Shown: piece after piece, positions 44,262 to 52,423 of the stretch
Layout: each line of letters begins with the position of its first letter
How positions within the stretch are numbered: the first letter of the stretch is position 1
NCBI GenBank assembly: GCA_900766135.1
Contig: CAAFUF010000048.1
Location: forward strand, 49,173-113,172
Direction of reading: 5' to 3'
Origin: Paenibacillaceae bacterium
Lineage (GTDB): Bacteria; Bacillota; Bacilli; Paenibacillales; Paenibacillaceae
Length of the DNA stretch: 64,000 nucleotides
Translations under genes and position numbers: made by a program
Notes under the pieces: model-generated
Told to the model about the DNA's origin: nothing
Database searches by the model: none
Seen by the model: only the letters and a program-made list of their open reading frames with translations

Positions 44262-45559
44262 TGTCCCAACTTCCTTTCCACCAGGCCCTGCAGCTGCTTC
44301 TGCAGCGGCTCCAGCGGGATATCCGATACGACAGGTGCCAGGAATCCATAGATAACCAGGCGTTCGGCATCGGCACGGGTAATCCCCCGGGACATGAGAT
44401 AGTAGATTTGTTCCGGATTCACTTGGCCTACGGAAGCCGCGTGTCCTGCCGAAACGTCATCCTCGTCAATCAACAGGATCGGGTTGGCGTCACCGCGGGC
44501 TTTCGGGCTCAGCATCAGCACTTTCTCCGTTTGCTGGCCGTCCGCTCTCGTGGCGCCTTTCTCGATTTTCGTAATCCCGTTGATGATCGCGGTCGCCTCT
44601 TCCCGCATGACTGCGCGGGTAATCATTTGGCTGTTCGAGCTCTTGCCGTAGTGAACGGCCTTCGTCGTATAGTTCAAACGTTGTTTTCCGGACCCGACGG
44701 CAATGACCTTCGCGTCGGAGCTGGAGCCGTTCCCCTTCAAAATCGACAACGTTTCGCTAGCCGAATCGCCGCCGTTCATTTCCCCGATGATCCATTCGAT
44801 GCTGCCGTCGTTTTCGACTACGGCGCGGCGGTACGTCATGTCCGTCGCTTGCTCGCCTAGATGATGAACCGTGGCGAACTGGACCTTGGCACCCGGTTTA
44901 ACCACCACCTCAGCGGCACCGTTGTGCACGATGTTCCCATTCAGGTTCACGGAAATATAGTTATCCACGTAGGTGACTTGGCTGTTCGTATCCGCCACGA
45001 TCAACACATGGGGAGCAAACGCAGATCCCGCGTCATCCAACAGGAAGATGCTTTGCAGCGGCGTATCGATCACCACGTTCTTCGGAACATACAGGAAAAC
45101 CCCGCCGTTCCACAAAGCCGCATGCAAGGCGGACAGTCGGTTTTCGTCCGGTTTGACGACGCTGTGCAGGTGCGCCTTCACGAGATCGCCATGCTCCCGC
45201 ACCGCAGTCTCCAAATCGGTGAAGATCACTCCTTGGCCAGCCAACTCCGGCGCCAGTCGGGTGAACACGGTATCGGCATTGCGCTGAACGAGCAGATTGC
45301 TATGCTCCGTCAAATCCACCAGGGATTGAATGCTGTCCGGAAGCTGCTGCGGATTCTCGCCACGGGTTTCGCCAAGCGTTCCATAGTTGCTCAAATCCCA
45401 GCGGTCGATCCGCGTCTTCTCCAATTTCGGCAGTTCCAGTTCCGCCGCCAGCTGCAGCGCCTTCGACCGGCTGTCCGTCAGCCAGGCCGGTTCGCCGCGC
45501 TTCGCGGAAAGTTGTTTCAATTGCTCCGCTTCTACCGGAAGTACGGTTTGTGTCGTCAT
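44258..45559 (-). CDS. sufD: Fe-S cluster assembly protein SufD
   Basis: This 433-residue SufB paralogue of the SufBC2D complex has a conserved C-terminal region with GHAASVGQVNPEQIYYLMSRGI. It lies 19 bases after sufC. The N-terminus (about 100 residues) is the variable helical part. Confidence 0.95.
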   Translation of the reverse strand: MTTQTVLPVEAEQLKQLSAKRGEPAWLTDSRSKALQLAAELELPKLEKTRIDRWDLSNYGTLGETRGENPQQLPDSIQSLVDLTEHSNLLVQRNADTVFTRLAPELAGQGVIFTDLETAVREHGDLVKAHLHSVVKPDENRLSALHAALWNGGVFLYVPKNVVIDTPLQSIFLLDDAGSAFAPHVLIVADTNSQVTYVDNYISVNLNGNIVHNGAAEVVVKPGAKVQFATVHHLGEQATDMTYRRAVVENDGSIEWIIGEMNGGDSASETLSILKGNGSSSDAKVIAVGSGKQRLNYTTKAVHYGKSSNSQMITRAVMREEATAIINGITKIEKGATRADGQQTEKVLMLSPKARGDANPILLIDEDDVSAGHAASVGQVNPEQIYYLMSRGITRADAERLVIYGFLAPVVSDIPLEPLQKQLQGLVERKLGQ

Positions 45560-45578
45560 TCTCTACTCCTCCTTCCGA

Positions 45579-46361
45579 TTAGGCTTCTTGACCGACCGTT
45601 TCGTCCACGATGCCCAGCTCTTCCTTGACCCAATCGTAACCTTCGGCCTCCAGGCGTTCGGCTAGCTCAGGACCGCCGGATTTCACGATGCGTCCTTGCA
45701 TCATGACATGGACGAAGTCCGGTTTGATATAGTTTAACAGGCGTTGGTAGTGGGTAATGATCAAGAAACCGCGGTCTTCGCTGCGCATGGAGTTTACGCC
45801 ATTCGCCACGATCCGCAAAGCATCGATATCGAGGCCGGAGTCGATTTCGTCCAGGATCACGATTTTCGGATCCAGCAGCAGCATTTGCAGGATTTCGTTC
45901 CGCTTCTTCTCCCCGCCGGAGAAGCCTTCATTCAAATAACGGTGCGCGAACTCCGGATTCATCTCCAGCACCTTCATTTGCTCTTCCATCTGCCGAATGA
46001 ATTTGATCAAGGAAATTTCATTGCCTTCGCCGCGGCGGGCATTAATCGCGCTTCGCAAAAAGTCCGAGTTGGTCACGCCTGCGATTTCGCTGGGATATTG
46101 CATGGCCAGGAACAAGCCGGCCCGAGCGCGTTCGTCAACAGCCATTTCCAGCACGTCTTCGCCGTTCAGCGTGACATTGCCGTCCGTCACCTCATACTTC
46201 GGATGGCCCATCAACGCGGATGCCAGCGTACTTTTCCCGGTTCCGTTAGGTCCCATGATGGCGTGGATTTCCCCGCCTTTTATCTCAAGATTGATCCCTT
46301 TTAGGATCTCCTTCTCCTCGATTGTCGCTTTAAGTCCTTCAACTACAAAATGCGTTGCCAT
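45579..46361 (-). CDS. sufC: Fe-S cluster assembly ATPase SufC
   Basis: This 260-residue ABC-type ATPase has Walker A GPNGTGKST near residue 34, signature GFSGGEKKR near 144 and Walker B VILDEIDSGLD. The ATG at 46361 (MATHFVVEGL) has GGAG 7 bases upstream. It is the first gene of the operon, and its promoter region carries a Fur/PerR-like palindrome. Confidence 0.96.
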   Translation of the reverse strand: MATHFVVEGLKATIEEKEILKGINLEIKGGEIHAIMGPNGTGKSTLASALMGHPKYEVTDGNVTLNGEDVLEMAVDERARAGLFLAMQYPSEIAGVTNSDFLRSAINARRGEGNEISLIKFIRQMEEQMKVLEMNPEFAHRYLNEGFSGGEKKRNEILQMLLLDPKIVILDEIDSGLDIDALRIVANGVNSMRSEDRGFLIITHYQRLLNYIKPDFVHVMMQGRIVKSGGPELAERLEAEGYDWVKEELGIVDETVGQEA

Positions 46362-46427
46362 GTGACTGCTCCTTCCATCCACGAATATTAACGTTATTTG
46401 CTCAGGGACGCCGCCCTTGTTCTTGCC

Positions 46428-46486
46428 ATTATATCATAGCAATTATCACATTAGAATAATTCTAAGTGATTCTCATTGATTCTCAT
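46428..46486 (-). promoter_or_regulatory. sufC promoter with Fur/PerR-like box and tandem repeat
   Basis: On the minus strand a consensus -10 TATAAT (46428-46433) lies 17 bases from a weak -35 TTCTAA (46451-46456). The -35 is inside TTAGAATAATTCTAA (46451-46465), a perfect 7-1-7 palindrome of Fur-family type. Next to it TGATTCTCAT is repeated exactly twice in tandem (46467-46486), which also resembles Fur recognition units. Iron or peroxide control of suf is likely. Confidence 0.65.
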
Positions 46487-46669
46487 TTCATTCTAACCTA
46501 CTTTTTTAGCATAAGCAACGTATGTCAGTGGATATAAACCGATGTGCTATACCGTTTGTCACAGACAAGTCGGAATTCCCATTATCGCCCAATGCAAAAG
46601 GACCCGGCCCTTGCTTGCGGCCAAGCCCTTCTGGTATGCCTTGCTTATATTTCCATCCTCCGCATGCGG

Positions 46670-47143
46670 TCAATCCAAGTACGCCCGGAGCATCCACATC
46701 CGCTTTTCCAGACTTCCGACGTAACCGGTCAACAGATCGCTCGTGGCGGGATCCTCCGCCTTGTCGGCTAACGCAATTCCTTCGTTGTATGCCTCGGTCA
46801 AGGTTGCCAAATCTTCGAGGACGTGCTGCACCATCGCCCGCGGCTCTTCCTTGCCGGCAGCTTCCTGAATAGTGGCCAACTCCAGGTACTCCTTTAGCGA
46901 AGCGGCCGGATTCCACTTCAAGGTTAACATCCGCTCGGCGATGGCATCCATTTGTTCAGAAACTTCATTATATAGTTCCTCGAATTTGATATGCAGAGTG
47001 AAGAAGTTGCTGCCTTTCACATACCAATGATAATTATGCAGTTTCACGTAAAGCACGTTCAAGTTGGCGACCTGTTCGTTCAACAGCTGCTCCAGGTTCG
47101 ATTTCTTCGTTTTTCCTGCCGATTTAGCTTCCGAATTGGCCAT
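46670..47143 (-). CDS. dps: Dps/MrgA-type DNA-protecting ferritin-like protein
   Basis: This 157-residue mini-ferritin stores iron and protects DNA from peroxide. The ferroxidase signature HNYHWYVKG...FEELYNEVSEQMDAIAER is present and the N-terminus is lysine-rich. AGGG precedes the ATG. It lies upstream of suf on the same strand but 300 bases away. The spacer 46487-46669 shows no gene and no clear terminator. Confidence 0.93.
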   Translation of the reverse strand: MANSEAKSAGKTKKSNLEQLLNEQVANLNVLYVKLHNYHWYVKGSNFFTLHIKFEELYNEVSEQMDAIAERMLTLKWNPAASLKEYLELATIQEAAGKEEPRAMVQHVLEDLATLTEAYNEGIALADKAEDPATSDLLTGYVGSLEKRMWMLRAYLD

Positions 47144-47403
47144 CCTAATCCCTGCTTTCTATAAATATGATGTCATTATCTTACCCTAATCCGGGCGATG
47201 TGAAACAAGCTGGGAGAACTCCTTGCCTTGCACCTTGCCGTTTCGTTCATTCGGGAACGTTTTTTTCGGTTTCCAGCAATGCTCAGTGTTTTTTTCTTAA
47301 ATTTGGACTATGATTGTTTTATCAGTGGTGCTATGATTATTTTTGCATTTTCAACAGAAAAGGATAGGCCTTCTCTGCTTAACACGTAATCGTTGGGGGA
47401 ATT

Positions 47404-47955
47404 ATGGACAATCAGACTGGTCAACACCAAGAGGAAGAGTTAGGTTATTTGTTCAACGTCGAAATTTTAGTAAAGGGCAAGACGAACCCGTTGGCATTGC
47501 AAGCGCTGCTCAAGCTGCTGAACAGCGGCCCTGACATCATAGATTACCGTATCAATTCCGGAATTGAACTGGGACAGATCATCGAATCCACCTTGGCTTC
47601 CCGCAAGCAATCCCGCATCGACAAAGCCAGATCCGTCACGGCCAAGAACAACGCCAAGGAAGCGCCCAAACCGCCGGCTGCGGCCGAGAAGAAGAAAAGC
47701 GAACCGGCGGCCTCGACCTCGGGCAATTTCAAGGATATCGCGGCCAGCGAGGAATTCCAGGCCTGGATCCAAGGCTACATCAAGGAAAACAAGCTGGTTC
47801 GGCTGTACGTTAACCGAAACGGCAAGCGGGCAAGCATCCCCTGCCGGATTTTGAACTTTCTACCGGAAACCTACGCACTAAATGTATACCATGTCGACGA
47901 GAAACAGGTATACACGCTAAAACTGAGCGAGGTCATCGACTTTTTGGATACTTAA
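47404..47955 (+). CDS. Protein of unknown function with Ala/Lys/Pro linker
   Basis: This 183-residue soluble protein has an N-terminal segment (about 1-75, GYLFNVEILVKGKTNPLALQ), a low-complexity Ala/Lys/Pro-rich linker (about 80-110) and a small C-terminal beta-rich domain (about 115-183, VRLYVNRNGKRASIPCRILNF) reminiscent of Sm-like barrels. GGGGG is 4 bases before the ATG. No family was recognised. A hairpin terminator follows. Confidence 0.75.
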   Translation: MDNQTGQHQEEELGYLFNVEILVKGKTNPLALQALLKLLNSGPDIIDYRINSGIELGQIIESTLASRKQSRIDKARSVTAKNNAKEAPKPPAAAEKKKSEPAASTSGNFKDIAASEEFQAWIQGYIKENKLVRLYVNRNGKRASIPCRILNFLPETYALNVYHVDEKQVYTLKLSEVIDFLDT

Positions 47956-47980
47956 ACGGATCGCCGAATAACACATCATG

Positions 47981-48027
47981 CCAAAGGGCTGACGTTTCCT
48001 GCATTGCAGGATTCGCCAGCCCTTTGG
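47981..48027. terminator. Bidirectional terminator hairpin
   Basis: CCAAAGGGCTG and CAGCCCTTTGG pair perfectly, with an internal CCTGC/GCAGG second stem. It separates the convergent unknown gene and DUF423 gene. There is no strong T-run. Confidence 0.65.
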
Positions 48028-48033
48028 GCTTCC

Positions 48034-48429
48034 TCATGAATTAGCTCCGGCCTTTGAAGTCCCTTTCCAGGCTTCCAGCGCAAGCAGCAGCCACCCTCCC
48101 AGGAAAGCTACGCCTCCGAGCGGCGTTACCGGACCAAGCCAGCGCCAGTCCAAGACGGCTAGTCCGTAAAGGCTGCCCGAAAATAAAATCACGCCGATCA
48201 GGAACAACCGTCCGCTCCACAACAGGCGCCGGGATTCTCCCCATTTACCGGCGAATCCCGCGGCCAGCAATATCGCGATGCCATGGATCATTTGATAATG
48301 GACCCCGGTCTCGAAAGTCCCTATTGCCGACTCCCCGATCCGCTCCTTCAGGATATGGGCGCCAAACGCGCCAAACGCCACGGCCAAAAACATCACAACG
48401 GCCCCGATTCCTGCATATTTTCGCTGCAT
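48034..48429 (-). CDS. DUF423 membrane protein (YwdK/YgdD type)
   Basis: This 131-residue protein has four hydrophobic segments and the family features GAFGAHILKER near residue 20 and HGIAILLA near 48. The ATG at 48429 (MQRKYAGIGA) gives the normal family size; the upstream in-frame extension has no family similarity. Function unknown. Confidence 0.88.
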   Translation of the reverse strand: MQRKYAGIGAVVMFLAVAFGAFGAHILKERIGESAIGTFETGVHYQMIHGIAILLAAGFAGKWGESRRLLWSGRLFLIGVILFSGSLYGLAVLDWRWLGPVTPLGGVAFLGGWLLLALEAWKGTSKAGANS

Positions 48430-48606
48430 GATCGAATCTCGCCCCTCTCTGATAAGTCCTTGTCCCTCAGGCACACGTCCATCATACCGCAGGGCTCCGT
48501 TTGATTTCCACCTCATTTCCAGCCAAAAATATCCTTGCAATTTTCGGAAGGATATTTGAAGATGATCTTGAATAGGTTTTCATTACCTAATAAAAGGAGT
48601 TTTAGG

Positions 48607-49020
48607 ATGGATTATCGCCAATCGGAACAAGAACCCGCATCGCCTTACCCTGCGCCGTTCGAGCCCGCTTCCCGGATGAAATTCTCCGGCCCCGGCATCG
48701 CTTCGTTCGTGCTCAGCTTGCTTGCCGTGATCGGCTATATCGCTTCGCTGACGCTGATTACGTCCACCGTGCTGGATCTCATGGACCAGCCTGCGAGCGT
48801 CATCGCCGAGGATTTGATGCAGCGAACCGGAGCCTTGCTCGGCATTTTGCTGTTCCTCGTATCCGGCTTGCTGGATTTGATCGCGCTGATTCTGGGCATC
48901 ATCGGCCTGGCGGTCAAAAATCGGCGCAAGGTGTTTGCGATATTGGGTACGATTTTCTCGGCGTTGTCACTGCTTCTGCTCGTCATGTTGTTCGTTTTGG
49001 GCAGCCTTACCGCCCTGTAA
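48607..49020 (+). CDS. Small membrane protein, unknown function
   Basis: This 137-residue protein has a Pro-rich N-terminus (about 1-28) and three hydrophobic segments (about 30-55, 75-105, 112-136). AAAGGAG lies 7 bases before the ATG. It looks like the DUF4064/DUF4190-type small membrane proteins of Bacillales, but this is not certain. Confidence 0.75.
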   Translation: MDYRQSEQEPASPYPAPFEPASRMKFSGPGIASFVLSLLAVIGYIASLTLITSTVLDLMDQPASVIAEDLMQRTGALLGILLFLVSGLLDLIALILGIIGLAVKNRRKVFAILGTIFSALSLLLLVMLFVLGSLTAL

Positions 49021-49078
49021 CTGCGGCGGCGGCTTCCTTCGACCGAACACAACCGGAGGCAATGCGGGCAGCCGCATC

Positions 49079-49124
49079 AAGCCCCAAGCCCTGCGGGTCT
49101 CGATGACGCGGACTTGGGGCTTTT
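49079..49124 (+). terminator. Intrinsic terminator after small membrane protein gene
   Basis: AAGCCCCAAG pairs with CTTGGGGCTT across a 24-base loop and is followed by T residues. Confidence 0.75.
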
Positions 49125-49211
49125 CCTTGTCTCGTTGTTTTTGATAAAATAATGAGAAGTTGCTTTTTTAGCAGCGTATGAATTCGTATCAACTTACCAA
49201 GGAGACTGCTT

Positions 49212-50072
49212 ATGTCTAATGTGAAAATTTTCGCGGATAGTACCTCGGATCTTCCAGCCGGCTGGAGCGGGCGGCATGAAATTGGCCTGGTTCCGCTTTA
49301 CGTCGTATTCGGCGATGAAACGTTCCGGGACGGCATCGACATTACCCCGCCCGATATCTATCGCCGGGTGGAGGCCGAGGGAAATCTGCCCAAGACAACG
49401 GCCCCGTCCCCGAAGGACTTTATGGATGCCTTTGGTCCTTATATCGATCAAGGTCAGGACATCGTGTATATCAGCTTGTCCTCCAAGCTGTCGTCAACTT
49501 ACCAGAACGCGCAAATCGCTGCCGCGGAATTTCCCGAGGGCCGGGTCCATGTCGTGGATTCCCTGACCCTATGCAGCGGCATCGGATTGCTCGTCATGAA
49601 GGCGGTGCATCTCGCCGAGAAAGGACTTGGAGCCGCGGAAATCGCCGGACAAGTTGCCGCCATGCGCCCTCAAGTGGAGACGCAATTCGTCATCGATACG
49701 CTGGAATATTTGCATAAAGGCGGACGCTGCTCCGGCATGCAGAATTTCATCGGCAGCCTGCTGCAAATCCGGCCGGTGCTGAAGCTCGTGGACGGGAACA
49801 TCATCCCGGCTTACAAGGTGCGGGGCCGCAAGGAGAAAGCCGTGCAGCAAATGCTCGACAACGCCTTGGCCGACAAGGACAACATGGATCAGGACCTGAT
49901 CCTGGTCGCCCATACGCTTGCGGAGGAAGAGGCGCTGCGGCTGGCCGCCATTTTGCGGGAGCAAACCGGCGCGCGCGAAGTCGCCATCGCGGAAGCCGGC
50001 TGCGTGATCTCCAGCCATTGCGGACCTCACACGGTCGCGGTCATGTATGCCAGAAAACAACCGGTCTCATAA
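49212..50072 (+). CDS. DegV-family fatty-acid-binding protein (first of tandem pair)
   Basis: This 286-residue DegV protein, of the FakB type, presents fatty acids to a FakA kinase. It starts NVKIFADSTSDLP and contains the conserved ISLSSKLSSTYQNA and GGRCSGMQNFIGSLLQIRPVL. It is a close paralogue of the next gene, 39 bases downstream. No FakA kinase gene is in the window. AAGGAG is 10 bases before the ATG. Confidence 0.92.
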   Translation: MSNVKIFADSTSDLPAGWSGRHEIGLVPLYVVFGDETFRDGIDITPPDIYRRVEAEGNLPKTTAPSPKDFMDAFGPYIDQGQDIVYISLSSKLSSTYQNAQIAAAEFPEGRVHVVDSLTLCSGIGLLVMKAVHLAEKGLGAAEIAGQVAAMRPQVETQFVIDTLEYLHKGGRCSGMQNFIGSLLQIRPVLKLVDGNIIPAYKVRGRKEKAVQQMLDNALADKDNMDQDLILVAHTLAEEEALRLAAILREQTGAREVAIAEAGCVISSHCGPHTVAVMYARKQPVS

Positions 50073-50111
50073 AGTCCCATAGATAACCAATGAACGTTTA
50101 GGAGGATTCAT

Positions 50112-50966
50112 ATGGGTTCTATCAAAATTTTTGCGGACAGTACCTGCGATCTCCCCGCCGAATGGATTTCGCAATACGATATCGGCATCGTGCCGCTGTA
50201 CGTCACGTTTTCGGAACAGACCTATAAGGATGGCGTCGATTTGACCGTGCCCGAGCTCTACCGGAAAGTCGACGAAACGGGCAAGCTGCCCAAGACGGCG
50301 GCGCCTTCGCCGGCCGATTTCATCCAGGCGTTTACGCCCCCTATCCAGGAAGGCCGGAAGATCCTATACATCAGTTTGTCTTCGGAGCTTTCCTCGACCT
50401 ATCAGAACGCTTTGATTGCTGCAGAGGAATTTGCCGAGGGCATGGTAACGGTGTTCGATTCCCTGAACCTGTCGACCGGTATCGGTCTGCAGGTGATGAA
50501 GGCCGTCGGTGCCGCTGCGGAAGGCAAGAGCGCGGAGGAGATCGTCGACCTGCTGACGGCCGTTCGTTCTCGGGTCGAGACCGAATTCGTCATCGATTCG
50601 CTGGATTATCTCTATAAGGGAGGCCGCTGCTCCGGCATGCAAAACATCGTCGGCAGCTTGCTCCGAATTCGCCCCGTCATTAAAGTCGAGGGCGGAAAAA
50701 TGACCCCGGCATACAAGATCCGCGGCAGCCGCGAAAAAGCGCTCGATCAGCTCCTGAACAACGCGCTGAGCCGGATTTCCGAGATGGATAACGACCTCAT
50801 CTTCGTCACGCATTCCTTGGCGGACGAGGACGCGAAGGTGCTCAAGCAAGCGCTGGAGTCCAAGACCAATGCCCGTTTGGTCGCGGTGTCCAACGCCGGT
50901 TGCGTCATTTCCAGCCACTGCGGCGCCAAAACGATCGGCATTTTGTACACGAAGAAGCTCGCGTAA
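50112..50966 (+). CDS. DegV-family fatty-acid-binding protein (second of tandem pair)
   Basis: This 284-residue paralogue of the preceding gene has IKIFADSTCDLP, ISLSSELSSTYQNA and GGRCSGMQNIVGSLLRIRPVI. The pair arose by tandem duplication. Different fatty acid preferences of the copies are plausible, as for FakB1 and FakB2 of Staphylococcus. A long terminator hairpin follows. Confidence 0.92.
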   Translation: MGSIKIFADSTCDLPAEWISQYDIGIVPLYVTFSEQTYKDGVDLTVPELYRKVDETGKLPKTAAPSPADFIQAFTPPIQEGRKILYISLSSELSSTYQNALIAAEEFAEGMVTVFDSLNLSTGIGLQVMKAVGAAAEGKSAEEIVDLLTAVRSRVETEFVIDSLDYLYKGGRCSGMQNIVGSLLRIRPVIKVEGGKMTPAYKIRGSREKALDQLLNNALSRISEMDNDLIFVTHSLADEDAKVLKQALESKTNARLVAVSNAGCVISSHCGAKTIGILYTKKLA

Positions 50967-50974
50967 TGTAGTTC

Positions 50975-51018
50975 AAATAAGGGAAGGCCGGGACATGCAC
51001 CCCCGCCTTCCCTTATTT
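50975..51018. terminator. Bidirectional terminator between degV pair and narI
   Basis: AAATAAGGGAAGGC and GCCTTCCCTTATTT form a 14-bp perfect stem. It lies between the convergent degV pair and nar operon and can serve both. Confidence 0.82.
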
Positions 51019-51044
51019 GCGTCTGCCCGCAGACGGCAGCTCTC

Positions 51045-51734
51045 TTATCTTCGCTTGTAGCTCACCCGAGAACGGTACTGCTGCGGGGCGCGTGCCGGAT
51101 AACGCACCGGCAGCGAAAACATATGCACCAGCTTCGTGAAGGGGATCGAAGCGAACAGCAGGAAGGCCGTCAGCACATGCAGCTGGAACAGCAGCGGCAC
51201 CGTATCCATCAGATGATAATCGGGCCGGAACGCAAGCAGGCTGCGAAACCAGGGACCGATCGTCGTCCGGTATTCATACGCTACCACGGTCGTATTGTAA
51301 ACGATCGTCATATACGTCCCGTTGGCGGCGACGATCAGCAACAGGATGACGGCGAAGTAATCGGCAAAACCCGCATGGGCCCGAACGCGCCGGTTCAGGA
51401 TCTTGCGGATCAGCAGCAGGACGAGTCCCAGCACAACCATGAGACCTGCCAGTCCGCCGCCGACAATCGCGAAGAAATGATACGTTTCATCGTGAACGCC
51501 CATCGCGTGATAGACGCTCCGCGGGATCAGGACGCCCATCACATGGCCGATGAAAGCGAAAACGATGCCGTAATGAAACACCGTCGACCCGATGCGCAGC
51601 CATTTTTTCTCGAAAATTTCCGTCGAAGGGGCCGCCCAGCCCGCCTGCCGGAAGGCAAAACGGTACAGCAAGCCGAGAATCAGCACCGTCAAGGCGATGT
51701 AGGGATAAACAACCCACCAGAATAATCCGGTCAT
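51045..51734 (-). CDS. narI: Respiratory nitrate reductase gamma subunit (cytochrome b)
   Basis: This 229-residue membrane cytochrome b passes electrons from menaquinol to NarH. It has five hydrophobic segments, with conserved His residues in FHYGIVFAFIGHVMG and in LFQLHVLTAFLLFASIPFTKLVHMF as haem ligands. The ATG at 51734 (MTGLFWW) has GGAGG 9 bases upstream. A longer frame from 51764 would overlap narJ. Last gene of the nar operon. Confidence 0.95.
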   Translation of the reverse strand: MTGLFWWVVYPYIALTVLILGLLYRFAFRQAGWAAPSTEIFEKKWLRIGSTVFHYGIVFAFIGHVMGVLIPRSVYHAMGVHDETYHFFAIVGGGLAGLMVVLGLVLLLIRKILNRRVRAHAGFADYFAVILLLIVAANGTYMTIVYNTTVVAYEYRTTIGPWFRSLLAFRPDYHLMDTVPLLFQLHVLTAFLLFASIPFTKLVHMFSLPVRYPARAPQQYRSRVSYKRR

Positions 51735-51754
51735 TGCGGTTTTCCTCCATTCAT

Positions 51755-52417
51755 TCAGTTGCACATTTTGAATTGCCCCGGATCCGTCCCCGTGCGGGCG
51801 GTCCCGTCCATCCCGTAAAGGATCGGATACGGAAGCTCGTCCAGGTCGGCTTGCTCCCGCTTCGCTTCCAGCCGCCGGATATCCTCCTCCGACGGTTCGC
51901 CGAACACATCCTCCATCAGGTAGGCGAACAGCTCACGGTAAGGGCTGTCGCCCGGCAGATGATCGGCAACGCGCTTCGTCGCCACGGCCAGCCGCAGCTC
52001 GAGCGCCCGGACGTGGACATGGTCCGGACGCATCGCCAGCAACTCATACAGCAGCGGCATATAGTCGGCCAGTTCGCCGGCCGCCGCCGCAAACCCGGCA
52101 TCGCCGATAATGTGCTGCAGCAGGATCAGCGCGGCGCCGCGTTCCCGGCTGTCTCCCAACTCGTGCGCGGTCAGGTAAAGCCCGGTTTTCTCCTTCCAAT
52201 CGAAGGTCCATACATACTGCTCCCGTAGCTCCCGGAGAGGGAGGGCCTCCAGCGGCCGAATCGCCGCTTCCAGCCGATGCTTCAGCGCACTGTCCTCGAC
52301 ATCCGTCACTACCTCGACCGTTTCCTTTAACGCTTCCGGGAAAGCGTCGTCAGGGTATCCGAGCAACCGGGCAGCGACGGCCAAACCGATGCGTTTCGCT
52401 TCCATGGCTTCCACCAT
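51755..52417 (-). CDS. narJ: Nitrate reductase assembly chaperone NarJ
   Basis: This 220-residue TorD-family helical chaperone inserts the molybdenum cofactor into NarG. Family features include LLGYPDDAFPEALKE, YVWTFDWKEKTGLYLT and the C-terminal YPILYGMDG. It lies 6 bases after narH. Confidence 0.93.
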   Translation of the reverse strand: MVEAMEAKRIGLAVAARLLGYPDDAFPEALKETVEVVTDVEDSALKHRLEAAIRPLEALPLRELREQYVWTFDWKEKTGLYLTAHELGDSRERGAALILLQHIIGDAGFAAAAGELADYMPLLYELLAMRPDHVHVRALELRLAVATKRVADHLPGDSPYRELFAYLMEDVFGEPSEEDIRRLEAKREQADLDELPYPILYGMDGTARTGTDPGQFKMCN

Positions 52418-52423
52418 ATCGAT

